Assembly: GCA_914767715.1 (NCBI GenBank)
Contig: OU612069.1
Coordinates: forward strand, 19,343,387-19,403,386
Source: Membranipora membranacea
Taxonomy: Eukaryota; Bryozoa; Gymnolaemata; Cheilostomatida; Membraniporidae
Reading direction: 5' to 3'
Length of the DNA stretch: 60,000 nucleotides
The position numbers and the translations under genes were made by a program. Positions 23,606 to 32,350 of this stretch are shown piece after piece. Numbering within the stretch: the stretch's first letter is position 1; every line of letters starts with the position of its first letter. Below the pieces are notes generated by a model. It did no database searches and had not been told where the DNA came from. It worked only from the letters and a program-made list of their open reading frames with translations.

Positions 23606-24544
23606 GCCATAGAGGGTTTGTTGATGCAACCAATGTTGCATGGTAAGACATATTTTAGGTACACAGTCCCATCCAACACTTGGGTGTTATGAGAAATATT
23701 GCGGGTGCTGTGTGGGACATGTCTTACAGCACTTATGCGACCCCTACAGCTCAGAAAGCAATGTAATATATTCCCGTAGTGCTGCAAGACATGTCCCATA
23801 CAGCACCTGTCATATTTCCAGCAACAACCAAATGTCTGCTCAGACTGAGTACCTGTCATAAGTCTTAGTAGCACACAATAATGGCTGCACCAAAAATTCC
23901 ACTATGATATGATTTAACAGGCTACAGCCCCTACAGAACTGAACCTTTTCTGTAATGTAGCAGTTTTCTTACGGTTTCAGCTACTTACAATTGGGTGCAC
24001 AGCATAACATTTTGAATGTATGATAAAGCGCTACCCACCTCACATCTTCTACTGTGAACGATCTGGTCAAACAAACAGAAGCAACCTAAAAGTTTAAAAG
24101 TGAAAATGTAGCCAAGAATCCGTGATATAACTTATATCATTTTGTTAAAGGTTTTTTGTTTCCATGTTTATTTGCATAATTTTTTTTTTTTGTCATATTC
24201 TCATCAACCTACCAACAGCAAAAGGATAGAAATGACCTCATGTTTTAGTTTCCATTAAATTCAATCCAAGACTGATAAGCTGCTTACTTTGTTAGGACAA
24301 GTAGCATGCAGCTCCAGTCAAACAAATATATTTTAAAGCTTTTGTTTGTATTCATTTTGGAATGGCGATACGAAACAGTCTAGTTCAACTACTCTGCCCC
24401 AATCCTCAATGCAAACACATTAATTTGATTGAAAGGTGAACCTGACAATGCTATGCAGGATTTGTGAAACACCATTGATGACAACAGACAAAACCATGTG
24501 GGGAAAAATGAATATCGGATGTGAGCTAGCAATATATATATACT

Positions 24545-24550
24545 TTTATT
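24545..24550 (-). terminator. LINE polyadenylation signal
   Basis: TTTATT on the plus strand, i.e. AATAAA for the element, immediately before its TA-repeat 3' tail. Confidence 0.55.
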
Positions 24551-24648
24551 GTCAGCAACAATTCATTATTTCAAATGTTTTTCATGATGTGACATAAATG
24601 GCAAAAAAGAAAAATGATACAAACAAAGATTCAACAAAAAATATAAGA

Positions 24649-27477
24649 CTATGCCAATAAACTGAAAAAATGTTGCATTAGCCTTTTCTTAAACATATTC
24701 AAAGTAAGAGTGCTTCTCAATGAAGAGGGTAAAATATTAAAGTTTGTTGCTATTTTGTGGTTTAAGTTGTCTAATGGAGGTTTAAGTAAGTGTGTATCTC
24801 TTCTTGGAAATCGGTGTGGTGTGGTAACAAAAAAATCAGAGATGTATGGAGGTGATAAATTATTCAGAGCCTTAAATCCCGTAATGCAAGTAAAATAATT
24901 GCTCAGTATTGGAAGGGGTAAAATTTTAAGTGATGTACATAGGTCATTAGTAGGTGACAAATAAAAAGGTATACGTTGAACATTGGCCACAATTCTCAAG
25001 GCTCTTTTTTGCTGAGTGAAAATAGGGTTTGTGATATTTGATGCACATAAGTTGTAATATATATGGATACCATAAATGAGATAACAGTGAATAAATTGAA
25101 AATAAAATTGTTTAGCAGAATGCGTGGTCAAGTAGGGTCTGCATAGCTTAAGTAAGTTAGTATTTTTTGACACCTTATCCAAAACAGTCTCACAATGGCC
25201 ATTCAATGAAAATGAGTCAGATATCTTAAAGCCAAGAAGTTCAGTTTCATGCCTTTGAAATATTTGGTTATTGTCAATTTTTAAATTTAATGATGAATCC
25301 TCTCCAAAAGAACTTAAAAAGTGTGATTTTTTATAATTTATTGTCATGTGATTATTTTTGCACCACTTGTTGATTGAAACCAAATCTCGATTACAAATTT
25401 GAACTAATGTAGAGGGAACAGAATGGCTTGCTACAAAAACAGTGTCATCAGCATATGCATAAGAGTTCGAGGAGAGAGGTAGATTTAGTAGGTCATTTAT
25501 ATAAATCTGAAATAAAGTTGGTGCCAGTATTGAACCTTGCGGCACCCCAATATTGATGTCAAATATTGATGACACTGCACCATCAAAATGAACATACTGA
25601 GACCTGTCCTGTAGAAATGATGAAAGCAACAAAAATGCCTTGTTCTCAAAATTAAAGTTCTGTAGTTTATTTTTTAATATTTGGTGATCAACACAATCAA
25701 ATGCCTTGCAGAAATCAATAAACAGAAAAATACTCTTCCTTTGTTTGAGTTTCTCAGAAGAATAGTCAGAAATAATTTTGTGAACGGCGTCGCTGCATGA
25801 ATGTGCAGTGCGAAAACCGGACTGCGATGAAGATATTAGATGGTTTTCATTCAAAAATATCTGTATATTAATATTTAAATGTTTTTCAAATATCTTTGAA
25901 AGAACGGGTAAAACTGATATAGGTCTATAATTTCCTGGGTCATCTTTTGACCCTGACTTAAAAATAGGGGTTACGCGAGCAATTTTCCAGACTTTTGGGA
26001 ATACTCCTTCATCTAAAATTCTATTGAAAATATCTGTGAGCACTGGACCTATGTAGGGAAATGTTTTGTTTAACATCCGAACTGAAATCTGGTCAGGACC
26101 AGTGCTTTTGCTTATGGGTATTGATTTTAGAAGCTTATGCAATGAGACTGTTGTGAATTTTGGAAATTGTTTCAAACCTTTGTGGTGGTAATTTGGTAAA
26201 GTACTAGAAAAATCCGAAATCAACGAAAAATCCTTTGATAGCTTCGCAGCGATAGATGTAAAATGCTCGTTCAAATTACTGCTAGAAATATCAGCAGCAT
26301 TGTCAATGTAGGTTTTAGTTTTGTTTCCGATATTTAGCGCATTCCACAATGATTTGGTATTATGGCCTTTGGAATTTTCTACCAGTTTTGTCATATACTT
26401 CTTCTTTTTTCTTTTTATCATGTTAGTCACTAAGTTTCTTTCAGTTTTATAAAAATCCCATAAATTTTGAGATTTATATTGATCTCTTAGTCTCATATGA
26501 TCACGCACTTCATCATCAATCCACATAGGAAGGACCTCAGATTTGACATAGCGAGTCCTCCGTTTTATAAGTTTTGATGTTAAATTTAAGAAAGTTTCAT
26601 TGAAATTCTCTATGACATGGTTGATGTTGCTGTAACATAGAGATTGGTGCCAGTCAACATTGCTGAAATATTTGTGTATATTTTCATCGGTAAATTTGCT
26701 ATAATCGTTGAAATTTATCTTAATTCTTTTCTCTGATTTTACAACACCCTTTTTTCGTATTGCCATAACCAAAAAATGATCACTTAAAGAGTATTTCAGA
26801 ACTAAGCTAGAACGAACATTGGCTGGTTGGTTAGTGTATATGTGATCAATGATAGATTCAGAATTTTCTGCAATTCTTGTAAAATCCTTTATTAGTTGTG
26901 TAAGTCCAAGTGGATTTATGACATTTCTAAACCACCTGACCAATGTGCTGTTATGACCGAGGTCAACATTAAAATCACCCAAAATGATTACTTCCCTGCA
27001 AATTGATACAATGTTCTCGATGTAATGAGTGAAGACATGATTCCAATCAACAAGTGCGCTAGGTGGGCGATAAACGAAGCATGTTAAAAAAGATTGTGAG
27101 TGGGTTTGGGAGATTTTCAAAGTAATTGACTCAGGCATTGAATGGTTTGCAACATTGATCTCTTCAAATGAAATACCAACACGTATGTAGCATAGCAAAC
27201 CCCCTCCTTGACCAGTATTCCTATCCTGTCTTACAATATTATAGTTCAATATATGGAAAAAACTATTTGATTTAGACTCATTTAGAAAAGTCTCAGATAA
27301 ACAAAAAATATCAAGATCATTTTCATGTAAGATCTTTTTAACTTCATCAATTTTGCTTGTAAGCCCTCTAATATTTAGATGAGCTATTTTCATGCCTTGA
27401 GTAAAATAACTAGACATTTGGAGTTGAAATTTCTGATAGGTGGCAATATATGAATAAAGATTTGAGTGGTATACCAT
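24649..27477 (-). CDS. LINE ORF2: apurinic-like endonuclease + reverse transcriptase
   Basis: 942 aa from the first in-frame ATG; translation may begin at Met21 or Met29, just before the endonuclease. Endonuclease: HLNIRGL (33-39), SETF (61-64), YRPPS (136-140), GDFN (167-170), IDHIY (210-214) and SDH (232-234), all catalytic positions of the APE-type fold present. Reverse transcriptase: PIFKSG, NYRPIS, SGFR, FIDFCKAFD (motif A, Asp588), GVPQGSILAP (motif B) and YADD (motif C, Asp677-Asp678), then the thumb and a C-terminal region typical of CR1/L2 elements. No RNase H. Function: target-primed reverse transcription. Nothing is missing from the catalytic set. Confidence 0.93.
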   Translation of the reverse strand: MVYHSNLYSYIATYQKFQLQMSSYFTQGMKIAHLNIRGLTSKIDEVKKILHENDLDIFCLSETFLNESKSNSFFHILNYNIVRQDRNTGQGGGLLCYIRVGISFEEINVANHSMPESITLKISQTHSQSFLTCFVYRPPSALVDWNHVFTHYIENIVSICREVIILGDFNVDLGHNSTLVRWFRNVINPLGLTQLIKDFTRIAENSESIIDHIYTNQPANVRSSLVLKYSLSDHFLVMAIRKKGVVKSEKRIKINFNDYSKFTDENIHKYFSNVDWHQSLCYSNINHVIENFNETFLNLTSKLIKRRTRYVKSEVLPMWIDDEVRDHMRLRDQYKSQNLWDFYKTERNLVTNMIKRKKKKYMTKLVENSKGHNTKSLWNALNIGNKTKTYIDNAADISSSNLNEHFTSIAAKLSKDFSLISDFSSTLPNYHHKGLKQFPKFTTVSLHKLLKSIPISKSTGPDQISVRMLNKTFPYIGPVLTDIFNRILDEGVFPKVWKIARVTPIFKSGSKDDPGNYRPISVLPVLSKIFEKHLNINIQIFLNENHLISSSQSGFRTAHSCSDAVHKIISDYSSEKLKQRKSIFLFIDFCKAFDCVDHQILKNKLQNFNFENKAFLLLSSFLQDRSQYVHFDGAVSSIFDINIGVPQGSILAPTLFQIYINDLLNLPLSSNSYAYADDTVFVASHSVPSTLVQICNRDLVSINKWCKNNHMTINYKKSHFLSSFGEDSSLNLKIDNNQIFQRHETELLGFKISDSFSLNGHCETVLDKVSKNTNLLKLCRPYLTTHSAKQFYFQFIHCYLIYGIHIYYNLCASNITNPIFTQQKRALRIVANVQRIPFYLSPTNDLCTSLKILPLPILSNYFTCITGFKALNNLSPPYISDFFVTTPHRFPRRDTHLLKPPLDNLNHKIATNFNILPSSLRSTLTLNMFKKRLMQHFFSLLA

Positions 27478-29554
27478 TGTGTATAGCGTGTTTCATGTCG
27501 GTTTGTGATGCGAATTTTACCTTCACAGTGCGCAAGGTCTTACCACCTTTTGAGAGTCTCTCAATAGTGGCCTCCGGATAAACTGCTTTGACATCTCGCT
27601 CTATATCATTGTTACTGCCTTCTTTAGGGACATTGTACATCATGGCACAGTTTAAATTCTGAGTCTTGGGGTCTTGTGGTCTCCTTGCAGTCGATCCACC
27701 AAAGAGGAGACAATTCCATTCCGTTACAATTTTTATAGCTGCAGCAGTATCTCTAAATTGAATGGCCAGTTTTGGATGATCTGACTTAAACTTATATGGC
27801 GTTATTTTTTCTACAATCACTAGACCATAATGTTTGCAGATCTCTTGTCGAGTAATATCTTGGTTGTAATTTAAATGGAAAGCTGAGTCTTTCTCAATAT
27901 TGACGATAATGTTTCTTTCAGGTGCAAATGGTTCTCTATGCGTTGACTGTGGATGGTCTGAGCTGTGTTGGTCCTTACTGGATGATTTGAGTTTTGACTT
28001 TCTGCTGTGAAGGGTATTATTGTTTGGTGATCCACTATGGTGTGGTGAAGGGGAAGGCCGGCCGTGGGATTGGAAGGATAGTGGTCGGGATAAAGGGTTT
28101 GCCTGGTTTTGTTGAGTGGAAGTGTGTGGTGTTGGTATGAAGGGGGAAACATGTGCACCAGTGTCGTGACTTTGTGTTTTTCCAGCAACCTCTGCATACG
28201 TTCCAAATTTCTGGTTGATGGAAGATTCCAGTTGTTGTTTTACACAGAACAGTTGATGGTTAAATTTCTGCTCCATAGTTTCTGAGAAATGGCTCAGGTG
28301 AGCAAGTAATGTGTCATTGGTTAATGGTCCGATGTTTCTGCTCTCCTGCATTTGTTGGATGATCTTGGCCTGGTTATTGACTACCTCTTCCAGTTCTTGA
28401 ATTCTTGATTGCAGTGACTTGTTCAAAGCCTTGCACATATCTAGACTGCAGTCTGGAATTTTGGTAGGTGGTGAAGAAATTGGTGGGTAAGAACTTACGT
28501 CAGAGATTGGTGGAGGGATCGATTTATTGAGAGGAGATCTTGATCTTGATCTTGATTTTTCTCTTGATTTCTTTGGTGGAGTGAGTTGGTCATGTTTTCC
28601 TGTCTCAGCTTGTCTCCTGTTAAAGGTTGCAGATTTAAGCTGTTGGTTGACGGGAGAGGAATTTGTTATAGCGGTTCGAACATGAGTGATATCTATGTCA
28701 GACTGGATAATAGGAGATGAGGTGTTGGGGATGGGTGATATAGGACTGGCCGTATTGTTGATTGGGCTCTGGTTTTTGACTGGGCTCTGTTGGGAAGGGG
28801 TGGTGGGATGGGAAGGCAAACCCTTTGATGACTCACTTTCAATATTTGATGAAGTTGATGGGACAGGGTGAGTTGGGAGCGATGGCTCAGTAGCTTCATC
28901 TCTGCTATGTGTGAAAGATGGACTATTGATTGATGTATCCATATTACTTTCGTCTGAGAAGCTATCTCTTTCATAGTTTTTTACACTAGCCAGAGCTGTG
29001 TGGCAGATTGATTGGTAATCCTGGTTAGCAGCATCAACAACGTGATGAGGCATCTTAGACATTAGTTCCTCGTAGTGAGCCATGAAATAGTTAATATCTG
29101 AATTTCCGTTCACCAAACTAGTGGATGTCGTATTAAAAAAGTTGATAGTATAAACTTTTTTTTCCTTTTTTTTTAGCTTTTTCGAAACACTTATACATGC
29201 TCCACTTTTATCAACAGTCAACTTAGAACACACACCTTCAATATCTTTAGTTTTGAGAAAGTTTGCTAGTGAAGTTTTGATCCACTCGAATGCAGCGGTG
29301 TTACATACAATCACTATCTGCGGGTTTTTGGTAGTGCCCTTAACTTCTATAGTTGATGTTTGGTTAAATGTACTATCCAGCTTCTTCTGAATGGCATTTA
29401 TCTTGTCCAGATAATATGGCACTTGGTTGACATGTTCCTCAGTTGAATTAGGCTTCATTGTGAAAACCAGTGTAGGTTCAGAGGAAGATGAAGTACTATC
29501 CGAGTCTAAGTCATAGCTATTCTTTTTCCGCGCTCGGTGAAAATGTTTTATCAT
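27410..29554 (-). CDS. LINE ORF1: RNA-binding nucleocapsid-like protein
   Basis: 714 aa. In order: an N-terminal region with a Ser cluster (19-25); a folded-looking segment at ~60-180; a long Ser/Pro/Thr-rich linker (200-360) including an SR tract (about 330-341); a predicted coiled coil at ~374-403 (LQSRIQELEEVVNNQAKIIQ); a second Pro/Ser/His linker; and a C-terminal domain at ~560-714 with the alternating pattern of an RRM-like fold. No CCHC knuckle seen. Such proteins coat element RNA. The last 68 bp overlap ORF2 in another frame (offset +1 relative to ORF1), so ORF2 needs reinitiation or frameshifting. The domain calls are from pattern only. Confidence 0.8.
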   Translation of the reverse strand: MIKHFHRARKKNSYDLDSDSTSSSSEPTLVFTMKPNSTEEHVNQVPYYLDKINAIQKKLDSTFNQTSTIEVKGTTKNPQIVIVCNTAAFEWIKTSLANFLKTKDIEGVCSKLTVDKSGACISVSKKLKKKEKKVYTINFFNTTSTSLVNGNSDINYFMAHYEELMSKMPHHVVDAANQDYQSICHTALASVKNYERDSFSDESNMDTSINSPSFTHSRDEATEPSLPTHPVPSTSSNIESESSKGLPSHPTTPSQQSPVKNQSPINNTASPISPIPNTSSPIIQSDIDITHVRTAITNSSPVNQQLKSATFNRRQAETGKHDQLTPPKKSREKSRSRSRSPLNKSIPPPISDVSSYPPISSPPTKIPDCSLDMCKALNKSLQSRIQELEEVVNNQAKIIQQMQESRNIGPLTNDTLLAHLSHFSETMEQKFNHQLFCVKQQLESSINQKFGTYAEVAGKTQSHDTGAHVSPFIPTPHTSTQQNQANPLSRPLSFQSHGRPSPSPHHSGSPNNNTLHSRKSKLKSSSKDQHSSDHPQSTHREPFAPERNIIVNIEKDSAFHLNYNQDITRQEICKHYGLVIVEKITPYKFKSDHPKLAIQFRDTAAAIKIVTEWNCLLFGGSTARRPQDPKTQNLNCAMMYNVPKEGSNNDIERDVKAVYPEATIERLSKGGKTLRTVKVKFASQTDMKHAIHNGIPLKSLFIYCHLSEISTPNV

Positions 29555-29600
29555 TTGTTAAATATTACTAGTATAGGTTTTACTAAAAACAATGTCAGAG

Positions 29601-31040
29601 CAGTTTTTTATTGCTGCTTGCTGCGTCGCTCACAACAAAGCATCACAACAAAGCAATAATTGATCGCTAACATTTACTCACTCTATTGGCGTTATGTTAA
29701 CTCTCATCCTATCTATATAACATATTGTGAGAGGTATCATGAATTGCCTAATATATAGCTAGCTGACTTGTAGTTAATACTGACACCTATGTTGTATTTA
29801 GAAAACACAAATCCTAAACTGTGTAACTGCTTTATAATTGCAATACATGGTTTTATTACCCATCCAGCTGATGGCTTATAGCCAAGACAGAAGGCCTCAA
29901 ATCCAAACAATGCACACGTCTGCTTACACTACCTTGTCATTATGAACTCACACTGATATTAGATGGGGGGTAAGGAGGCCAATACCAGCTTGCCTTTTGA
30001 TGTTGCTAGGAGCAAGCTACCACCAACTGACGATGGTGAAGAGTTTGCAGATCATGTTTTTGTATATTTCCGAGCAGCAGCTTTGATTGTCATTCTTGTA
30101 CTCTTAATTGTCCCATACTTTACACTGCATCTCCGACATCAACATAAATAGTTGTACTGAAGACTTATGCAGATAAATACAATATTGTTTTAATGTCTTA
30201 CAAAATTGAATAACACAGCCTTGTAGCTGTCAAATGGTAAGCATGGGTCGTAGTTAGAAGAGCGTTCTGAATTGAAATGCTGAAAACAGAGTCGACCTGT
30301 TTTCAGCAATTTGAATTCTAGTCGCCACTCTGACAAAAATCAACCCTATTTTCTTGGATGAACGAAAAGGCATGCATTAGACCTTCACCACTGCGTTTTA
30401 TACCCAATAATTGTCTGACAATTCTGTGCAATTCTAGAATTGTCAGGAACTGACCTATATATCATTACCCAACTATCAGCATGGAATTTTTGATTTGTTA
30501 TGGTGAATGAATTTTGTGTTTGATTAATCGGACTGTAATTTGGAGTTGTTCACTCCTTGTCTCAAATCCCAAATAATAAAATGTCCTCCAAATTTTCTGT
30601 TTTAGAATCCGCGATATGTATGGTTCAAGTAGTGCAAATGCAATGGTAGCAGATCTGGACTTATAATTGCTGATAATTCGGTTATTAAAGAGAGACTTCA
30701 AAAACACAACTGAACTGTTGATCAACAATACCTCAGCGGTAAGTAGAGCTACTATCGTACAATGTGCGCTAGCCTCAACTACTGAGCACTGGTTTAGATT
30801 TGAGTTTGGTGCAATTCTCGGTGGAATTGCTCAAGGATTTATTTTAAACAATAATAACAAAATATAAATATGGTTCTATTCGTCAGGCAATAAATCAATC
30901 AATAATTTTACAATAATATCTTGGCATTTATCATTTAGTCATAAAAATGCATAAACATTCAAAATCTTTATAATAAGATCTTACCCTTGGTTCAGATGAC
31001 CTCGAACTCAGTGTGATATTCAGTGTGATATCTCTGTGTA
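29601..31040. other. Mostly non-coding; one small membrane-protein ORF inside
   Basis: Apart from the 29963-30151 ORF I see no exon-like stretch. An ORF at 30667-30867 has no splice or domain support. Confidence 0.35.
29963..30151 (+). CDS. Candidate 62-aa tail-anchored membrane peptide or terminal exon
   Basis: An ATG directly follows TGATATTAG, an acceptor-like end. The product has a hydrophilic N part and one clear hydrophobic segment (ALIVILVLLIVPYF, about residues 40-53) ending in a basic tail (HLRHQHK) before TAG. It could be a small membrane protein or the last exon of a gene whose other exons were not found. No homolog recognised. Confidence 0.3.
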   Translation: MGGKEANTSLPFDVARSKLPPTDDGEEFADHVFVYFRAAALIVILVLLIVPYFTLHLRHQHK

Positions 31041-31042
31041 TT

Positions 31043-31690
31043 GAAACTATGTTAGACTGGGTTCCTCGCTGTGAGTCGCGGTATATGTATCTCTTATATC
31101 TAAGCTATGTTAGACTGTAAGGGTCTGCTGTCCTTACAAGTTGTGGTGGGTATTTGTGATCATTTAGAAGTACTACGCTACTTCGTTGCAACTTATTAAC
31201 TGGTTTATTTGATAGTAAAACTTATATATATATATATGAGACATAAAATATCTAAACCAATAGTAATACAGCAGTTCATATGATGGTAACAAAATGTAAT
31301 CAGGATACAGCGAGCAAATGAATATTCAATCAATTAATTTCGATGACAGCACAATCAGTCATGAATCTTGGCACATTCTTAACATGATGACATTAATGAT
31401 GATGATATGAATTTGTCTATTTACATCTGATGTCATCCTTACAAGACTAGGTTCCTCGCTATGAATCGCAGTATATGTATCTCTTTATATCTAAGCTATG
31501 TTAGACTAAGTTCCTCGCTGTGAATCGCGGTATTTGTATCTAAGCTACGTTAGACTAAGTTCCTCGCTGTGAATCGCGGTATTTGTATCTAAGCTATGTT
31601 AGACTAAGTTCCTCGCTGTGAATCGCGGTATTTGTATCTAAGCTATGTTAGACTAAGTTCCTCGCTGTGAATCGCGGTATTTGTATCTCT
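31043..31690. repeat. 49-bp minisatellite, interrupted
   Basis: Unit starting CTATGTTAGACTAAGTTCCT, with GTGAATCGCGGTATTTGTAT within. Nearly identical units run from about 31496 to 31680; variant longer units at 31043-31115 and 31441-31495 contain TCTCTTTATATC. About 325 bp of unrelated sequence (31116-31440), bounded by CCTTACAAG on both sides, separates the first unit from the array. Confidence 0.8.
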
Positions 31691-31765
31691 GTATATCTTG
31701 CCAAAAGCTCTGTTGGCTGAATGTGTCTAAAGTTTTTAGACGATTTTCCTCTCTGTAGATGTGCC

Positions 31766-31915
31766 TCCTTGGGCTGACTGAATCAGATAATTCTCTGATT
31801 AAATCTGTAATGCTGTACGTCGTTAACCCGCTCTCTGGCGCTGACTGAATCAGATAATTCTCTGATTATATGTATATTCTTATATGTCGTGAACCCGCCT
31901 CCTGGCGCTGACTGA
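31766..31915. repeat. ~75-bp tandem repeat with near-palindrome
   Basis: CTGACTGAATCAGATAATTC, continuing TCTGATTA, occurs twice, with a third partial unit; each full unit can form the hairpin AATCAGA/TCTGATT. Each unit also holds a GT(C)GT(G/T)AACCCGC segment. Confidence 0.65.
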
Positions 31916-32149
31916 TTTTTACAAGTGTCCATCAGACTTTTATAGTGCTGGTTTGCTGTCCTGTTATTGTGCAACGTTTGCATTTACAGGCGTAAAGGTG
32001 TTTACCTTGTTGTTGGTTTTAGCCTCAATTTCGTCATTACTCTCTTTTGATTTGCGTGTTTTGTCAGTTTTAATTATCTAGCTGTAAAAACATGGTTAGT
32101 CTGTCCTTTGCTTGACCTTCCCTCATTTTTGTTTAGGTTATTTTTAGGT

Positions 32150-32350
32150 AATTTATGGTGTCAAGTGCACCTGTTTATCCATGGTGTAATCTGTTGGTTT
32201 TCCTGATTTTGCAATCTTTCCAGGGTTGTTTTGAAGATCTTTAGTGACTTCTATTGCTCGTTATTTTCAAAATAGCTTATGGTGTCAACTGCACTTGTTT
32301 TCTATGGTGCAATATATTGGTTTTCTAATTTCGCAATCTTTCCAGGGTTG
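32150..32350. repeat. ~124-bp direct repeat, two copies
   Basis: TTATGGTGTCAAGTGCACCT...GCAATCTTTCCAGGGTTG at 32154 is repeated with changes at 32277. Similar ACGTGCCCA(A)GAT blocks recur further on, to about 32470. Confidence 0.6.

Larger units (their letters stand above)
17022..24232. repeat. Tandem segmental duplication, copy B
   Basis: Direct-orientation partner of 10731-16815, separated from it by only ~200 bp. B keeps a coding-looking exon at 20692-20826 that A lacks and carries an extra ~960 bp (about 22640-23604) with an hAT-like element. Confidence 0.8.
24532..29600 (-). mobile_element. Apparently full-length CR1-clade LINE (ORF1 + ORF2)
   Basis: A minus-strand non-LTR retrotransposon with two long uninterrupted ORFs overlapping by 68 bp. 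The 3' end has AATAAA (minus strand of 24545-24550) followed within a few bases by a TA repeat at 24532-24542 instead of a poly(A) tail, as in CR1/L2-type elements. The 5' limit is not defined; the ORF1 start is at 29554 and I place the edge near 29600. It sits ~290 bp beyond the end of duplicated segment B. Open frames and intact catalytic motifs mean it is young and possibly active. Confidence 0.85.

Noticed and set aside
16361-23874. ORFs at 16361-16576 and 23416-23874 that look like a conserved protein pair (LLRLMTGTQSEQTFGCC)
   Set aside because: They lie in the A/B duplication, so similarity is expected from recent common DNA; the frames end differently and show no splice sites or domain.
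27871-28974. ORFs of 93-111 codons on the minus strand
   Set aside because: They are alternative-frame shadows of the LINE ORF1 linker regions.
31496-31690. CRISPR-like array
   Set aside because: The 49-bp units are directly contiguous with no spacers; this is a eukaryotic minisatellite.
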